Below are positions 48,964 through 58,712 of a stretch of 64,000 bases of DNA, one piece after another (position 1 is the first letter of the stretch; each line of letters opens with the position of its first letter). The DNA is from Aquificaceae bacterium (GTDB lineage: Bacteria; Aquificota; Aquificia; Aquificales; Aquificaceae), in assembly GCA_026981975.1 (NCBI GenBank), contig JALSHV010000015.1, positions 1-64,000 of the forward strand. The letters are read 5' to 3'. Below the pieces are notes generated by a model, which ran no database searches, was not told where the DNA came from, and saw only the letters and a list, made by a program, of their open reading frames with translations. The position numbers were made by a program, and so were the translations under genes.

Positions 48964-49995
48964 CAGATAAAAAGTTAAAAATACATAACCCACAAAGGCA
49001 TAGTAAGGAGGTAAGCCTGCTCTGTCCGCCAGCAGTTTAGGACTTATTACAACTATCCATCCGCCTATTAGATGCATTAGAAAGGAAAGCATACCTGTTC
49101 CAAGCTTTCTGAAACTGAACAGAGTTGATAGTAGTGGAATAAACACAATAAAAGGTAAAAAAGACATACCCGCTCTGTATAGGATTTCCGAAAGGTAACG
49201 ATCTGTATCAAAACCGAGCTTTGATCCTTTCAAGTAAAGACTAAAAAGAGAAGAAATACGCACATGTTCCATTTTTTCCGCAAATAGACTTACTTCCCTA
49301 AGTCCTACTTCAGTACCTAAGGAAAAATTCCTGAGCTCTTCAACAAAGTAACCTTCTCTGAAATTGTAAGCAGATCCTATATCAACGTGTATTTGATTTT
49401 CTTGCCACTTTCCTGAAAATCCTTCAATAATTTCAAGAACTCTACCCTCATTTGAAGTAACCAGCATGAACAAGTCTGTAAATCTACCGTTTAAAGTATC
49501 TAAGCTACCTACAAAGATGTAATATCTACCTTTATCGGTTTCTTTTACAAACCACAGTTTCTCCACTATCCTACCTATTTCCTGTTTCTTCTTATAAGTT
49601 TTTTCTATATACCATACATTCCTAAAAAGCTGAGGAATAATACTTTCATTCAACAAAAGAAAAATGAAAGAAAGAAGCAAAATACTACTCAACAGAGACA
49701 AGGAGAAACGGAGAGGAGATATGCCAAAGCTCTGAGCGGTAAGATCTATGTTGCGAACAAATATCCTTCTGAAAAGTATGAGAAGAGATATGTTTACCAG
49801 AAGAGAGGAAAGAACATAAAAACCGAGTGGTATTAAATTAAACACATAGCTTAAACCTATTTGCCAACTTATTACTTTAAATCCCAGCAGAAGATCCGTC
49901 ATACTGTATATAATCGTTAGTCCTACCGCAACAACACTAACAGTGATGAGAATTTTTAAATAATTAATCAATACGTATCGGTCAAAGATGTTCAT
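48922..49995 (-). CDS. LptF/LptG-like permease (YjgP/YjgQ family)
   Basis: Start MNIFDRYVLINYLKILITVSVVAVGLTIIYSM; six-TM layout with large periplasmic central domain. Confidence 0.85.
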   Translation of the reverse strand: MNIFDRYVLINYLKILITVSVVAVGLTIIYSMTDLLLGFKVISWQIGLSYVFNLIPLGFYVLSSLLVNISLLILFRRIFVRNIDLTAQSFGISPLRFSLSLLSSILLLSFIFLLLNESIIPQLFRNVWYIEKTYKKKQEIGRIVEKLWFVKETDKGRYYIFVGSLDTLNGRFTDLFMLVTSNEGRVLEIIEGFSGKWQENQIHVDIGSAYNFREGYFVEELRNFSLGTEVGLREVSLFAEKMEHVRISSLFSLYLKGSKLGFDTDRYLSEILYRAGMSFLPFIVFIPLLSTLFSFRKLGTGMLSFLMHLIGGWIVVISPKLLADRAGLPPYYAFVGYVFLTFYLLKGINNLRKGFRL

Positions 49996-50005
49996 AATTA
50001 ATATT

Positions 50006-50737
50006 ATGAAGATGAAGATTATAAAGGCTTTAATACTTTTCTGCGGTATTTGTTTCTCCTTTGAAATTTACCTTTCTCCACGTTACACGCAATGGGAGGA
50101 ATTTGATACGGACGGCAGAAAACTCTTAGAAGAAAAAGGCTGGATATTAGCTCTTGGTATAAGAAAAGAGGGAAAACTTTTCAGAGGAGGTGCAGAGCTT
50201 TACGGAGGAACACTTAAATACGACGGTCAAACGCAAGCAGGAACACCTGTTCAAACTGATTCAGTATACAGTGGGTTTTCCCTATACGGAGGGGTAGGGT
50301 GGTATTTTGGAAATTCTGTTCTATTCAGTCCGAAGGTTCTTTACACCTTAGAAGGGTGGGTAAGGGACATAAAGTCAACGGCTACCGCTCTGGGTTACAG
50401 GGAAATTTGGAGTTATCATACCCTTGATTTTGAAGGAGAAGTTGTTCACAAAATGAAAATTATGGAGATGTCTATGTTCGCCACGCTGAGACTGATGCTC
50501 GGCGATGCCGTAATGAAAGCAGATTTAGAAGGAGTTCCTACTCTTTACCCCAAAAGAGGTCCAGCCTACAAGTTAGGTTGCAGATTTAGAAAAAACAGAT
50601 ACGGTGTAGAAATCGCTCACTCCTACGTTAAGTTCAACCGCTCTGATCCGCAACCCACCTTCATTCCGGGCGTATACGTTCTTCAACCAGAATCCGTAAG
50701 AAGAACCATGTCCTTAACTTTCTTTCTACGCTTTTGA
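50006..50737 (+). CDS. Predicted outer-membrane beta-barrel protein with signal peptide
   Basis: Signal peptide MKIIKALILFCGICFSFEI; alternating amphipathic strands; C-terminal MSLTFFLRF. Confidence 0.65.
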   Translation: MKMKIIKALILFCGICFSFEIYLSPRYTQWEEFDTDGRKLLEEKGWILALGIRKEGKLFRGGAELYGGTLKYDGQTQAGTPVQTDSVYSGFSLYGGVGWYFGNSVLFSPKVLYTLEGWVRDIKSTATALGYREIWSYHTLDFEGEVVHKMKIMEMSMFATLRLMLGDAVMKADLEGVPTLYPKRGPAYKLGCRFRKNRYGVEIAHSYVKFNRSDPQPTFIPGVYVLQPESVRRTMSLTFFLRF

Positions 50738-50738
50738 A

Positions 50739-52655
50739 TTATCTGGAAGTTATTTCTTCCATATAGAACAAAAAACTGAAAGGAACAGCAATTCCACTCA
50801 CATAGGCTGTTCCCGGCTTTAAAAAGGGGAGTAAATTGAATATATCTTCACGGGATACTTCAAAGAAAGGAGATACCGCTTCAAGATCGTTTCTACTTAT
50901 AAGTTTAAAGACAATACGGGTATTCAGCTGAGAAAAAACAAACTTACTTATACCGGCGGGTCTTTGAGTAATCGCCACAATACCGAGTTTAAGCTTTCTG
51001 CCCTCCATGGCAATCCGTTTTGCGCTTATGTAGGCAAGATTTTCCCTACCCGCAGGAATATCCCCTGTTCCCCTTTCAGGGACAAAATTGTGAGCTTCTT
51101 CAAGAACAACGAGCTTGTCAGATGCATCTCTTTTGGAAATCTTAAGAATTTCTTTGAGAAGAAGTCCTGCAATGTTGATAGATGTCTCCGCGATATCAGT
51201 TTCTTTAAAATCGTATATAACTATTCCCTCCTTAAAGTTTAAAGACTCCTTAAGCATTCGCACCACCTTAGACTGATTTCTAAGGGCTTCTTTTCCAAAA
51301 GAGTTTTTCAAAGATTCAAGAGTTTCAAGTAATAAGTCACCAAGAGAGCTATCTTTTACCAGAAGAACAGCTTCCTTTAGAATATCTTCAAAACTTTTTG
51401 TGTTAAATACTGTTCTGTTTAAGTCCGGTCTGAGATATCTCTTAAAAAGAGAAATAACTGTTTTTTCTTCCGTGGATCTTTCAGAAAGGATTAATCCCCC
51501 TTCCCTTATAATACGCTTCATATCCTCAGAATCTAAAGGGAACAAAACATTAGGAATAGATACTTTCCTAACATTCCTATTTCTTTTTAAGTCTTCGTAA
51601 TACTCTCCGTAAAGGTCAAAGACATATACTTTTACAGGTTCTTTTAGCTCTTTAAGTATCTTTTTAACAAAAGTGGTTTTTCCTGAACCAGTAGCACCCA
51701 CTACAGCCATATGCATGGATATTACTTTTTCCATATCAAGAAAAGCTTCAGCATTTGTTCCCTGAAGTTTACCCACGGGAACCGGAAGGCGCATGGGATA
51801 ACCTGAGTGATTTTTAAGGAGAACAGCTTTAAGGTTTTCTTCTTCTTTGAGTGTTTCCACAGGAGATCCCGCTTTCAACGGCGTAAAAGGAGTTTTAAAA
51901 AGATCTTTGCTTTCTTCGTATTCTCCTAAAACTTCAACTTTTGCTTCTTTTACTTCATAACACTCTGCCATTTTTGCAAATAAAGCTGCTGCTTTCCAGC
52001 TTTCCTCTTTTTCAGTAAAAACCCTTTTTAGAAAACCTCCTTCTGAAATAGATTCCGTTCCAAAAGCAGGATTAAAACTTCTTATATCAAAAATTCTGCA
52101 AAGGAGAAAGTTTCCTTTTGAAATGGGTATTTTTACATAGCTGTGTTCATCAAGCTCTTTTAACAGTATAACTCTTCCCGTTCTGGAAGTAATAGAGTCT
52201 ATTACAAGGGCGACTGCGTCACTTAGTTTATACGATTCCTCTTTTATAAGTTCAAAAGTTTTTTCAAGAGCGGAAATTTCCTGTATATCTTCTGTATAGA
52301 CTACCGTTTCAAAATTCCCTCCTTTCTCCAAACCAGAACGGGTTATATTTGCTGAACCTACAACAGCAAATTTACTGTCAACAATCACAAACTTTGCATG
52401 AAGTCTTTTACTGATGAAGATATCTCCTCCTTTTCTGGTTATAAGACTAAAAAAGTGCGGGTCTGTTGTGTTCATATCTTCAAAAGAAGAAGATCTGATA
52501 ACAACTTCAAGCCTGACGTTGTCCTTTAAGTCATTTAGAAGATCTTTTAGAGTGTCTCCCCGTATCCAAGCGGAACAGATGTAAACGTGACGCTCGGCTT
52601 TTGATAAGATTTCTTTCAATTTTAAAGCGATCCTTTCCTCTGTAAGAATTTCCAT
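50739..52655 (-). CDS. PLD-like nuclease domain fused to HerA-type ATPase (DUF87/HAS barrel)
   Basis: N-terminal HAKFVIVDSKFAVVGSANITRSG (HxKx4D); Walker A VVGATGSGKTTF; Walker B KLVVLEEAHNFVP; AITQRPAGISKFVFSQLNTRIVFKL. Confidence 0.9.
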   Translation of the reverse strand: MEILTEERIALKLKEILSKAERHVYICSAWIRGDTLKDLLNDLKDNVRLEVVIRSSSFEDMNTTDPHFFSLITRKGGDIFISKRLHAKFVIVDSKFAVVGSANITRSGLEKGGNFETVVYTEDIQEISALEKTFELIKEESYKLSDAVALVIDSITSRTGRVILLKELDEHSYVKIPISKGNFLLCRIFDIRSFNPAFGTESISEGGFLKRVFTEKEESWKAAALFAKMAECYEVKEAKVEVLGEYEESKDLFKTPFTPLKAGSPVETLKEEENLKAVLLKNHSGYPMRLPVPVGKLQGTNAEAFLDMEKVISMHMAVVGATGSGKTTFVKKILKELKEPVKVYVFDLYGEYYEDLKRNRNVRKVSIPNVLFPLDSEDMKRIIREGGLILSERSTEEKTVISLFKRYLRPDLNRTVFNTKSFEDILKEAVLLVKDSSLGDLLLETLESLKNSFGKEALRNQSKVVRMLKESLNFKEGIVIYDFKETDIAETSINIAGLLLKEILKISKRDASDKLVVLEEAHNFVPERGTGDIPAGRENLAYISAKRIAMEGRKLKLGIVAITQRPAGISKFVFSQLNTRIVFKLISRNDLEAVSPFFEVSREDIFNLLPFLKPGTAYVSGIAVPFSFLFYMEEITSR

Positions 52656-52672
52656 GTATTTTTTAAGATACA

Positions 52673-54694
52673 ATGAGATTTCTCAGAAGGAGTTTTAAAC
52701 TTAAAGTTTCCATCGCCTTCCTTGCGGTGGGACTTATACCTTATGTAGTTTTTTCGTTATTCTCTATCGTTCAAATGGATAATACCCTTAAAGAAAGAAT
52801 AGAGTATGATCTGGAAATGAACGGCGGATTTCTCATTCATGAAGTAACCGAGCAGGTTCATTTTCTTTACAACCAACTCAGGCAACTGTCAAAGCTTCAA
52901 ATAATGGAAGACGTTCTTATAGGCGACATCAACAGAAGAATTTCCGATTTCTTGACAAAGATTCAAAAGGAAATGGGATTTCTTGGTTATATTCTATGTA
53001 TTAACGAAAAAGGGAGAATTGTAGCGTCCTCTCACGAAGAACTGATAGGAAAAGATTTCAAAGCAAAGGGAAAATTTTACAAAGGAAGGGACGGAACTTT
53101 CTTAGTATTAAGATCTTCACTACAACCCTTCCCAGGCAGTGAAGTTCCCATAGGAGAGTTAGTTATTCTGTATTCTGTAGAAAACTTTGAAAAATTTCTC
53201 ATAAATACAGATTCCGCTGTCAGTTCTCTTATAAATCCAGCAATAGACGTGTATATATCTCCTTTTTACGATTCTCTACCACCTTTATGGGCTTACGGTT
53301 TTGCAGATATAGGTAAATACATGGTTTATTACCAGCGGTTTGACGATGCACTTATGGGAAGAGAATGGGTTATGCTGGTAGGAATAGATAAGAATTTTGT
53401 ATTCGCTCCTGTAAAAAAGATAACTTTAATCTTCGGTGGCTCAGCCCTCACAGGAGGTTTAGTGATTGTTTTTATATCCCTATTTATATCTTCAAGGATT
53501 CTTGCACCGGTAATGAACGTTTCAGAAGCAACAGCTTACATAATAAAAACAGGAGATTACAGCAAGCGTGTGCCGGTAAAAGGTGAAGATGAAATAGCTT
53601 TACTATCTTCTTCTTTTAATAAAATGCTTGACGAAATTCAGGAAGTTTTGAAAAAACTAAGAGAGGAAAACCTTGAAAGGATAAAGCTTTTCCGTAAACT
53701 CGTAGAGATGTTTGCTCTTATATTAGAACAAGAAGAAGAAAGCAAATTATTGGAAGTAGCTGTAAGAGAACTGAGAGCATTTCTCGGAGTTGATGTTAGC
53801 ATATACAGAACACCTCCTACTGAAGGAAGGAGTTATGAAATAAAAGCTATGGTTTTTTCAGAAGGGGAAATGAGAGAAGAAATAATAGGTTATTTGGGGT
53901 TTAACATAAAGGAAACATCACCTGAAACGGAAGATTTCTTCAAGTCCATTGTCAGAATGCTCTCTTTTCAAATAGAAAGACTTAACATGCTTAAACTGCA
54001 AAGCCATCTTAGAGAGAAAGCAGAAGCCGCTTCAAGAGCAAAGTCTATGTTCATAGCAAATATGTCTCATGAACTAAGAACTCCACTGAACGCTATCATA
54101 GGCTTTGCTCAATATCTTCAGTCCGAACTTAAATCTACATATTCGGAAATAGCTAAAAACATAGAAGTTTCTGGCAGACACCTTTTGAACATGATAAATG
54201 ACATTCTTGATCTATCAAGGATAGAAGCTGGCAAGATGAAAATTCAAAAGGAGAAGTTCAATCTTAAAAATCTATTAAATGAAGTTGAGATAATGGTAAA
54301 ACCCTTTGCGCAGGAGAAAAAACTTACCCTTGAAATAGAAAAACCTTCTGTTGAACTGGAAACCGATCCTAAGCTTTTAAAACAGATACTTATAAATCTG
54401 CTTTCAAATGGTGTAAAATATACCGAAAAAGGTAAGGTATCCTTAAAAGTAGAACAGAAAAAATTCTATATAAAATTCAGAGTAGTAGACACAGGAATAG
54501 GAATATCCCCCGAAGTGCGAGGTAAACTCTTTGAAGCTTTTGAACAGATAGAACCCTCTAAGGGAGGAACAGGATTGGGTCTTGCTCTTTCTAAAAGATT
54601 AGTAGAGCTACTCGGAGGTAGAATAGGAGTTTTTTCCGAAGGGAAAGGAAAAGGTGCGGAATTCTGGTTTACTCTTCCTCTTCAACATCACTGA
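52673..54694 (+). CDS. Membrane sensor histidine kinase (extracytoplasmic sensor, HAMP, HisKA, HATPase)
   Basis: FIANMSHELRTPLNAIIGFAQYL H-box; LINLLSNGVKYTEKG N-box; GTGLGLALSKRLVELLGG G-box. Confidence 0.95.
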   Translation: MRFLRRSFKLKVSIAFLAVGLIPYVVFSLFSIVQMDNTLKERIEYDLEMNGGFLIHEVTEQVHFLYNQLRQLSKLQIMEDVLIGDINRRISDFLTKIQKEMGFLGYILCINEKGRIVASSHEELIGKDFKAKGKFYKGRDGTFLVLRSSLQPFPGSEVPIGELVILYSVENFEKFLINTDSAVSSLINPAIDVYISPFYDSLPPLWAYGFADIGKYMVYYQRFDDALMGREWVMLVGIDKNFVFAPVKKITLIFGGSALTGGLVIVFISLFISSRILAPVMNVSEATAYIIKTGDYSKRVPVKGEDEIALLSSSFNKMLDEIQEVLKKLREENLERIKLFRKLVEMFALILEQEEESKLLEVAVRELRAFLGVDVSIYRTPPTEGRSYEIKAMVFSEGEMREEIIGYLGFNIKETSPETEDFFKSIVRMLSFQIERLNMLKLQSHLREKAEAASRAKSMFIANMSHELRTPLNAIIGFAQYLQSELKSTYSEIAKNIEVSGRHLLNMINDILDLSRIEAGKMKIQKEKFNLKNLLNEVEIMVKPFAQEKKLTLEIEKPSVELETDPKLLKQILINLLSNGVKYTEKGKVSLKVEQKKFYIKFRVVDTGIGISPEVRGKLFEAFEQIEPSKGGTGLGLALSKRLVELLGGRIGVFSEGKGKGAEFWFTLPLQHH

Positions 54695-55736
54695 GCTCTT
54701 CGTATATTTCTTCAAAGCGCTTGTGAAGTTTCTTAAAAGCTTCAAAAACATCAGGATCAAAATGATAAGGTCTGAGCTTACTATCTCCTTCCGTCATTAT
54801 TTTGTAAGCTTCTTCATGAGGAAGCGCCGGCTTGTAAGGTCTTCTGCTTCTGAGAGCATCGTAAACGTCTGCTATACTGACTATTCGGGCGCTGAGGGGA
54901 ATCTCTTCCCCTTTTAGTTTAAAGGGATAGCCTGAACCGTCCCACCGCTCGTGATGGAAAAGAGCTATCTCCCTTGCCATTTTTATAATAGAAGCCCTGG
55001 GAGAGTTTAAGATTTCTCCACCTATGATAGTGTGGCTTTTGACCAATTCCCATTCCTTAGGAGTTAAGAAACCTTTCTTTAAAAGAATCCCTTCCGGAAT
55101 TCCTACCTTTCCGATATCGTGCATAGGAGAAGCGTAAAATATCTGTTCTACAAACCTGCTATCAAGACCAAGAAAGCGGGCAATTTCCTTAGAGTAGTAA
55201 GAAATTCTCCTTATATGATTACCCGTTTCCGGATCTTTGTATTCTGTTGCTTTTGCTAATCTGTAAAGGGTATCAAGATAAGATTTCTTTAACTCCTGAG
55301 TTCTTCTTAAAACCTCCGCTTCTAATTGGCGGTTATAGTCCCTAAGAAGATCATGATAAGCTTTTATCTTGAGATTGTTTTTAAGGCGTAATCTAAGTTC
55401 CTCCATGTCTATGGGCTTAGTGAGAAAGTCATCTGCACCCGCTTTTATTCCCTTTAATTTATCTTCCCTTGCGTCCAGGGCGGTAACCACTATTACAGGA
55501 ATCAAAGCTGTTGAGGGATTCTTTTTTATAAGTTCTGTTGCAGAAAAACCGTCCATTACAGGCATCATTATGTCCATAATAATAACGTCTGGCATTTCTT
55601 CCTTAGCCTTTTCTACAGCTTCCTTACCGTCATTTGCTTCTATAACTTTATAGTGCCACTTTTCACAAAAAAGCTTAAGCAGTAATCGGTTTTGGGGTTC
55701 ATCGTCAACAATTAAAATTTTAGGTTGTTCGGACAT
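54669..55736 (-). CDS. Response regulator with HD-GYP phosphodiesterase output
   Basis: ILIVDDEPQNRLLL; PDVIIMDIMMPVMDGF; MHDIGKVGIP; HHERWDGSGYP. Confidence 0.95.
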   Translation of the reverse strand: MSEQPKILIVDDEPQNRLLLKLFCEKWHYKVIEANDGKEAVEKAKEEMPDVIIMDIMMPVMDGFSATELIKKNPSTALIPVIVVTALDAREDKLKGIKAGADDFLTKPIDMEELRLRLKNNLKIKAYHDLLRDYNRQLEAEVLRRTQELKKSYLDTLYRLAKATEYKDPETGNHIRRISYYSKEIARFLGLDSRFVEQIFYASPMHDIGKVGIPEGILLKKGFLTPKEWELVKSHTIIGGEILNSPRASIIKMAREIALFHHERWDGSGYPFKLKGEEIPLSARIVSIADVYDALRSRRPYKPALPHEEAYKIMTEGDSKLRPYHFDPDVFEAFKKLHKRFEEIYEELSDVEEEE

Positions 55737-55745
55737 AATTAATAT

Positions 55746-56198
55746 TTAATATTTTTTGAAAAATTCCTCAACTTTTACGATTATATCTTCGGCGGATTTT
55801 ACTACTTCCACTCCCTTTACAGAATGAGTTTTCCAACCTACAACGTATTTTCCAAGTATAAGAGCGTAAGCTATCTCAGAGAGTGTTCCGTAATTTCCGC
55901 CTATAGCTACCACCATATCCCCTGTTGCTACTACTATGGGATTACGATTCCAGTTCATACCTGTTTTTATCTTTATATCCACATAAGGATTCGCCTCACT
56001 ACCATCGTAAGACGGCATTATTCCTATGGTTAACCCTCCGAACTCCTTTGCTCCTTTACATACAGCTTCCATTACTCCAGTTCGTCCGCCACAAACGATA
56101 CCTATACCTCTTCTAGCCAGCTCCTTACCTATTTTATAAGCTGTCCTATACTCTTCTTCCACAGCCTTTGAAGATCCTATTACCGAAACAAGCCTCAT
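55746..56198 (-). CDS. TIGR00725/LOG-type Rossmann protein (start at 56198)
   Basis: VIGSSKAVEEEYRTAYKIGKELARRGIGIVCGGRTGVMEAVCKGAKE; GGNYGTLSEIAYAL. Confidence 0.88.
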   Translation of the reverse strand: MRLVSVIGSSKAVEEEYRTAYKIGKELARRGIGIVCGGRTGVMEAVCKGAKEFGGLTIGIMPSYDGSEANPYVDIKIKTGMNWNRNPIVVATGDMVVAIGGNYGTLSEIAYALILGKYVVGWKTHSVKGVEVVKSAEDIIVKVEEFFKKY

Positions 56199-56216
56199 AA
56201 GAATTACTTTATAAAA

Positions 56217-58712
56217 ATGATGAGAAAAATTACAGTTCTTTGTGAAGGTGCGGATCTTGATGCCCTTTCTGCTGCTTTTGCAGTGCAAAAGCTCTATAAA
56301 GACTGTTATTTACTTCAGCCTAAATATCTTTCAAAAAGAGCAGGTATGGCTTTTAGAGAGTTCAAGCACCTGTTCAGAGTAGTTGATAGCCTTCCGAAAG
56401 AGTTTGTTCTTATTCTTGTAGATTCAAGATACTTTCCCAGTGATATTCCTAAGGAAAAAGTAAAGGATATCGTAGTCTACGATCATCACCCCTTTGGAGA
56501 TATAGAGGAATTTGAAGGTATTGTTGAAAGAGTAGGAGCTGCTACCACTCTTGTAGTTGAAGAACTTCGCAGAAAAGGGATTTCCCTTAGCCCTGAAGAA
56601 GCAACTCTTATAGCTTTAGGAATTTACGAAGATACTGGTAGCTTTACTTACGAAGGAACAACTCCCAGAGATACGGAAGCAGTTAGCTGGCTACTATCAC
56701 AAGGAGCTAACTTAAGAACTCTGAGGAAGTATATACTGGAAACCTTTACAAAGGAACAAATTGATATTGTAAGAAACATTCTGTCTTCTGTGGAAAAAAT
56801 TTATATAAACGGCAAGGAAATAGCAGTAGCTACAGCTGTCTTAGAGAAATACGATCCTGATATTAACGCTCTTTTATACGAAGTTAAAGATCTTAAGGAA
56901 GCAGATGCTTTTTTTATAATTATTGAGGCTCAAAACAAAACCTACGTTTTCGGAAGATCGCAAACTGAAGATATAGATGTTGGGGAAATACTATCCGCCT
57001 TCGGCGGTGGAGGACACAGAGCTGCCGGGGCGGTTAAACTGGAAAACGTATCCTCTTCGCGTATAAAGAGTCTCCTTATAAGTCAAATAAAAGGTTTAAG
57101 TCCTCCCAAGCTCAAAGTAGGAGAAATAATGTCCTCTCCTGCTTTTCTACTATCTGCTTACTTGAGCGTCAAAGACGCCTTAGCGGAACTTTCGGAAAGA
57201 GGATTTGCCAACGCACCGGTAATAGACAGAGAAGGTAATCTCATAGGTATAGTTTCTAAGAAAGCTCTTATAAAACTGTCAAAGCTTTATCCGGAAGAAT
57301 CCATAGGAGAATTTGTAAACAAAGACTATACGGTATTAAAACCAGATTCCCCCGTATGGGAAGCAGAGGAAATACTCACCAGATTCGGACAAAAACTCAT
57401 ACCCGTAATAGACAAAGGAATAGTAGTAGGAGTTGTAACTCGGTTAGACATACTTCAAAAGATGAAAGAAGATTTAGGGCAACTTAAAGCCTATCGTAAA
57501 AGGGTAAAAATTCCAACTTCAGTGGAGGATATAGTTCGCTGTATAGGAGAAACAGCTCAAAAGATGAATTACAGAGTTTACATAGTAGGTGGAGTTGTAA
57601 GAGATATACTCTTGGGTAAAGAAGTTTGGGATTTAGACTTTGTAGTAGAAGGAGACGCTATAGAAATAGCCCAAAGGTTATCAGATCTGTGGAAAATAGA
57701 CTTTCACCCTTTTCCAGAATTCGGAACAGTTCATATGAAAAAAGAAAAAATCAAACTTGAATTCTCCACCGCACGGCGGGAAACCTATCCTAAACCCGGA
57801 GCCTATCCGAAGGTAGAAAAAGCTTCTCTTAAGGAGGATTTAATTAGAAGAGACTTTACTATTAACGCTATGGCTATATCGGTAAATCCAGAAGACTTTG
57901 GCACTTTATTGGACTACTTCGGTGGTGTAAGGGACTTAAAGGACAAGATAATAAGAATACTGCACCCTGTAAGCTTTATAGAAGATCCTGTTAGAATTTT
58001 AAGAGCTTTGAGATTTGCGGGCAGACTCAGTTTTAAACTTTCAAAAAGCACAGAACGCTTGCTCAAACAAGCTGTAAACTTGGGATTGTTGGAAGAAGCT
58101 CCTCGCGGTAGGATACTCGCGGAAATCCGCTTAGCTCTTAGAGAAGACAGACTTATAGAAATACTCAGCTTTTACAGAAAATACCGCGTATTAGAACATG
58201 TAATAAAAGGCTTCCGATGGAACGCACATCTTGAAGATAAGCTCCTTAAATTAAAGAAAGTTACCGACTGGCATTCCTTAGAATTTCCTCAAGAAAGGGT
58301 AGACTACGGCTGGATATTCCTGATGCTCATACTTTCAACAGTTAAATACGAAGTAAGTGTTGAATTCTTGAAAGGAGTATCCGCTCCCGCATGGGTAAGG
58401 GAGAACACTGCAAGGATATACAGAGATTTGGAGTTTTTTAAAAAGGGTTTAAAATCAGCTCAAAAAAATTCCCAAGTGTATAAGCTCCTTAAAGGAGTTC
58501 ATATTTCACTTTTACTTCTGCTTATGATAGAACAGGATATAAGGGATAAAATTAAGGTTTTCTTAGAAAAACTCAGATATGTAAAAGTCCCTACGGAAAA
58601 AGTAGAGGAACTTAAATCACAGGGAATTGAAGGTAGAAAGCTCGGAATGGAAATAGAAAAAATCAAGCTGGATATGATGGATCAAGAAAAATCCTTTATA
58701 ATGGAAAAGTAA
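56217..58712 (+). CDS. DHH-DHHA1-CBS-CBS-tRNA nucleotidyltransferase fusion (A-adding/poly(A) polymerase-like); start may be 56220
   Basis: YDHHPFGD (DHH), GGGGHRAAGAVKL (DHHA1), two CBS repeats, YIVGGVVRDILLGKEVWDLDFVVEGDA nucleotidyltransferase motif, RRDFTINAMAIS. Confidence 0.95.
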   Translation: MMRKITVLCEGADLDALSAAFAVQKLYKDCYLLQPKYLSKRAGMAFREFKHLFRVVDSLPKEFVLILVDSRYFPSDIPKEKVKDIVVYDHHPFGDIEEFEGIVERVGAATTLVVEELRRKGISLSPEEATLIALGIYEDTGSFTYEGTTPRDTEAVSWLLSQGANLRTLRKYILETFTKEQIDIVRNILSSVEKIYINGKEIAVATAVLEKYDPDINALLYEVKDLKEADAFFIIIEAQNKTYVFGRSQTEDIDVGEILSAFGGGGHRAAGAVKLENVSSSRIKSLLISQIKGLSPPKLKVGEIMSSPAFLLSAYLSVKDALAELSERGFANAPVIDREGNLIGIVSKKALIKLSKLYPEESIGEFVNKDYTVLKPDSPVWEAEEILTRFGQKLIPVIDKGIVVGVVTRLDILQKMKEDLGQLKAYRKRVKIPTSVEDIVRCIGETAQKMNYRVYIVGGVVRDILLGKEVWDLDFVVEGDAIEIAQRLSDLWKIDFHPFPEFGTVHMKKEKIKLEFSTARRETYPKPGAYPKVEKASLKEDLIRRDFTINAMAISVNPEDFGTLLDYFGGVRDLKDKIIRILHPVSFIEDPVRILRALRFAGRLSFKLSKSTERLLKQAVNLGLLEEAPRGRILAEIRLALREDRLIEILSFYRKYRVLEHVIKGFRWNAHLEDKLLKLKKVTDWHSLEFPQERVDYGWIFLMLILSTVKYEVSVEFLKGVSAPAWVRENTARIYRDLEFFKKGLKSAQKNSQVYKLLKGVHISLLLLLMIEQDIRDKIKVFLEKLRYVKVPTEKVEELKSQGIEGRKLGMEIEKIKLDMMDQEKSFIMEK

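Noticed and set aside
52657-52674. TACAAT overlapping the histidine kinase ATG (52669-52674) as another leaderless promoter
   Set aside because: The hexamer overlaps the start codon, so a TSS would fall inside the coding sequence; an upstream TATTTT at 52657-52662 is more plausible but weak
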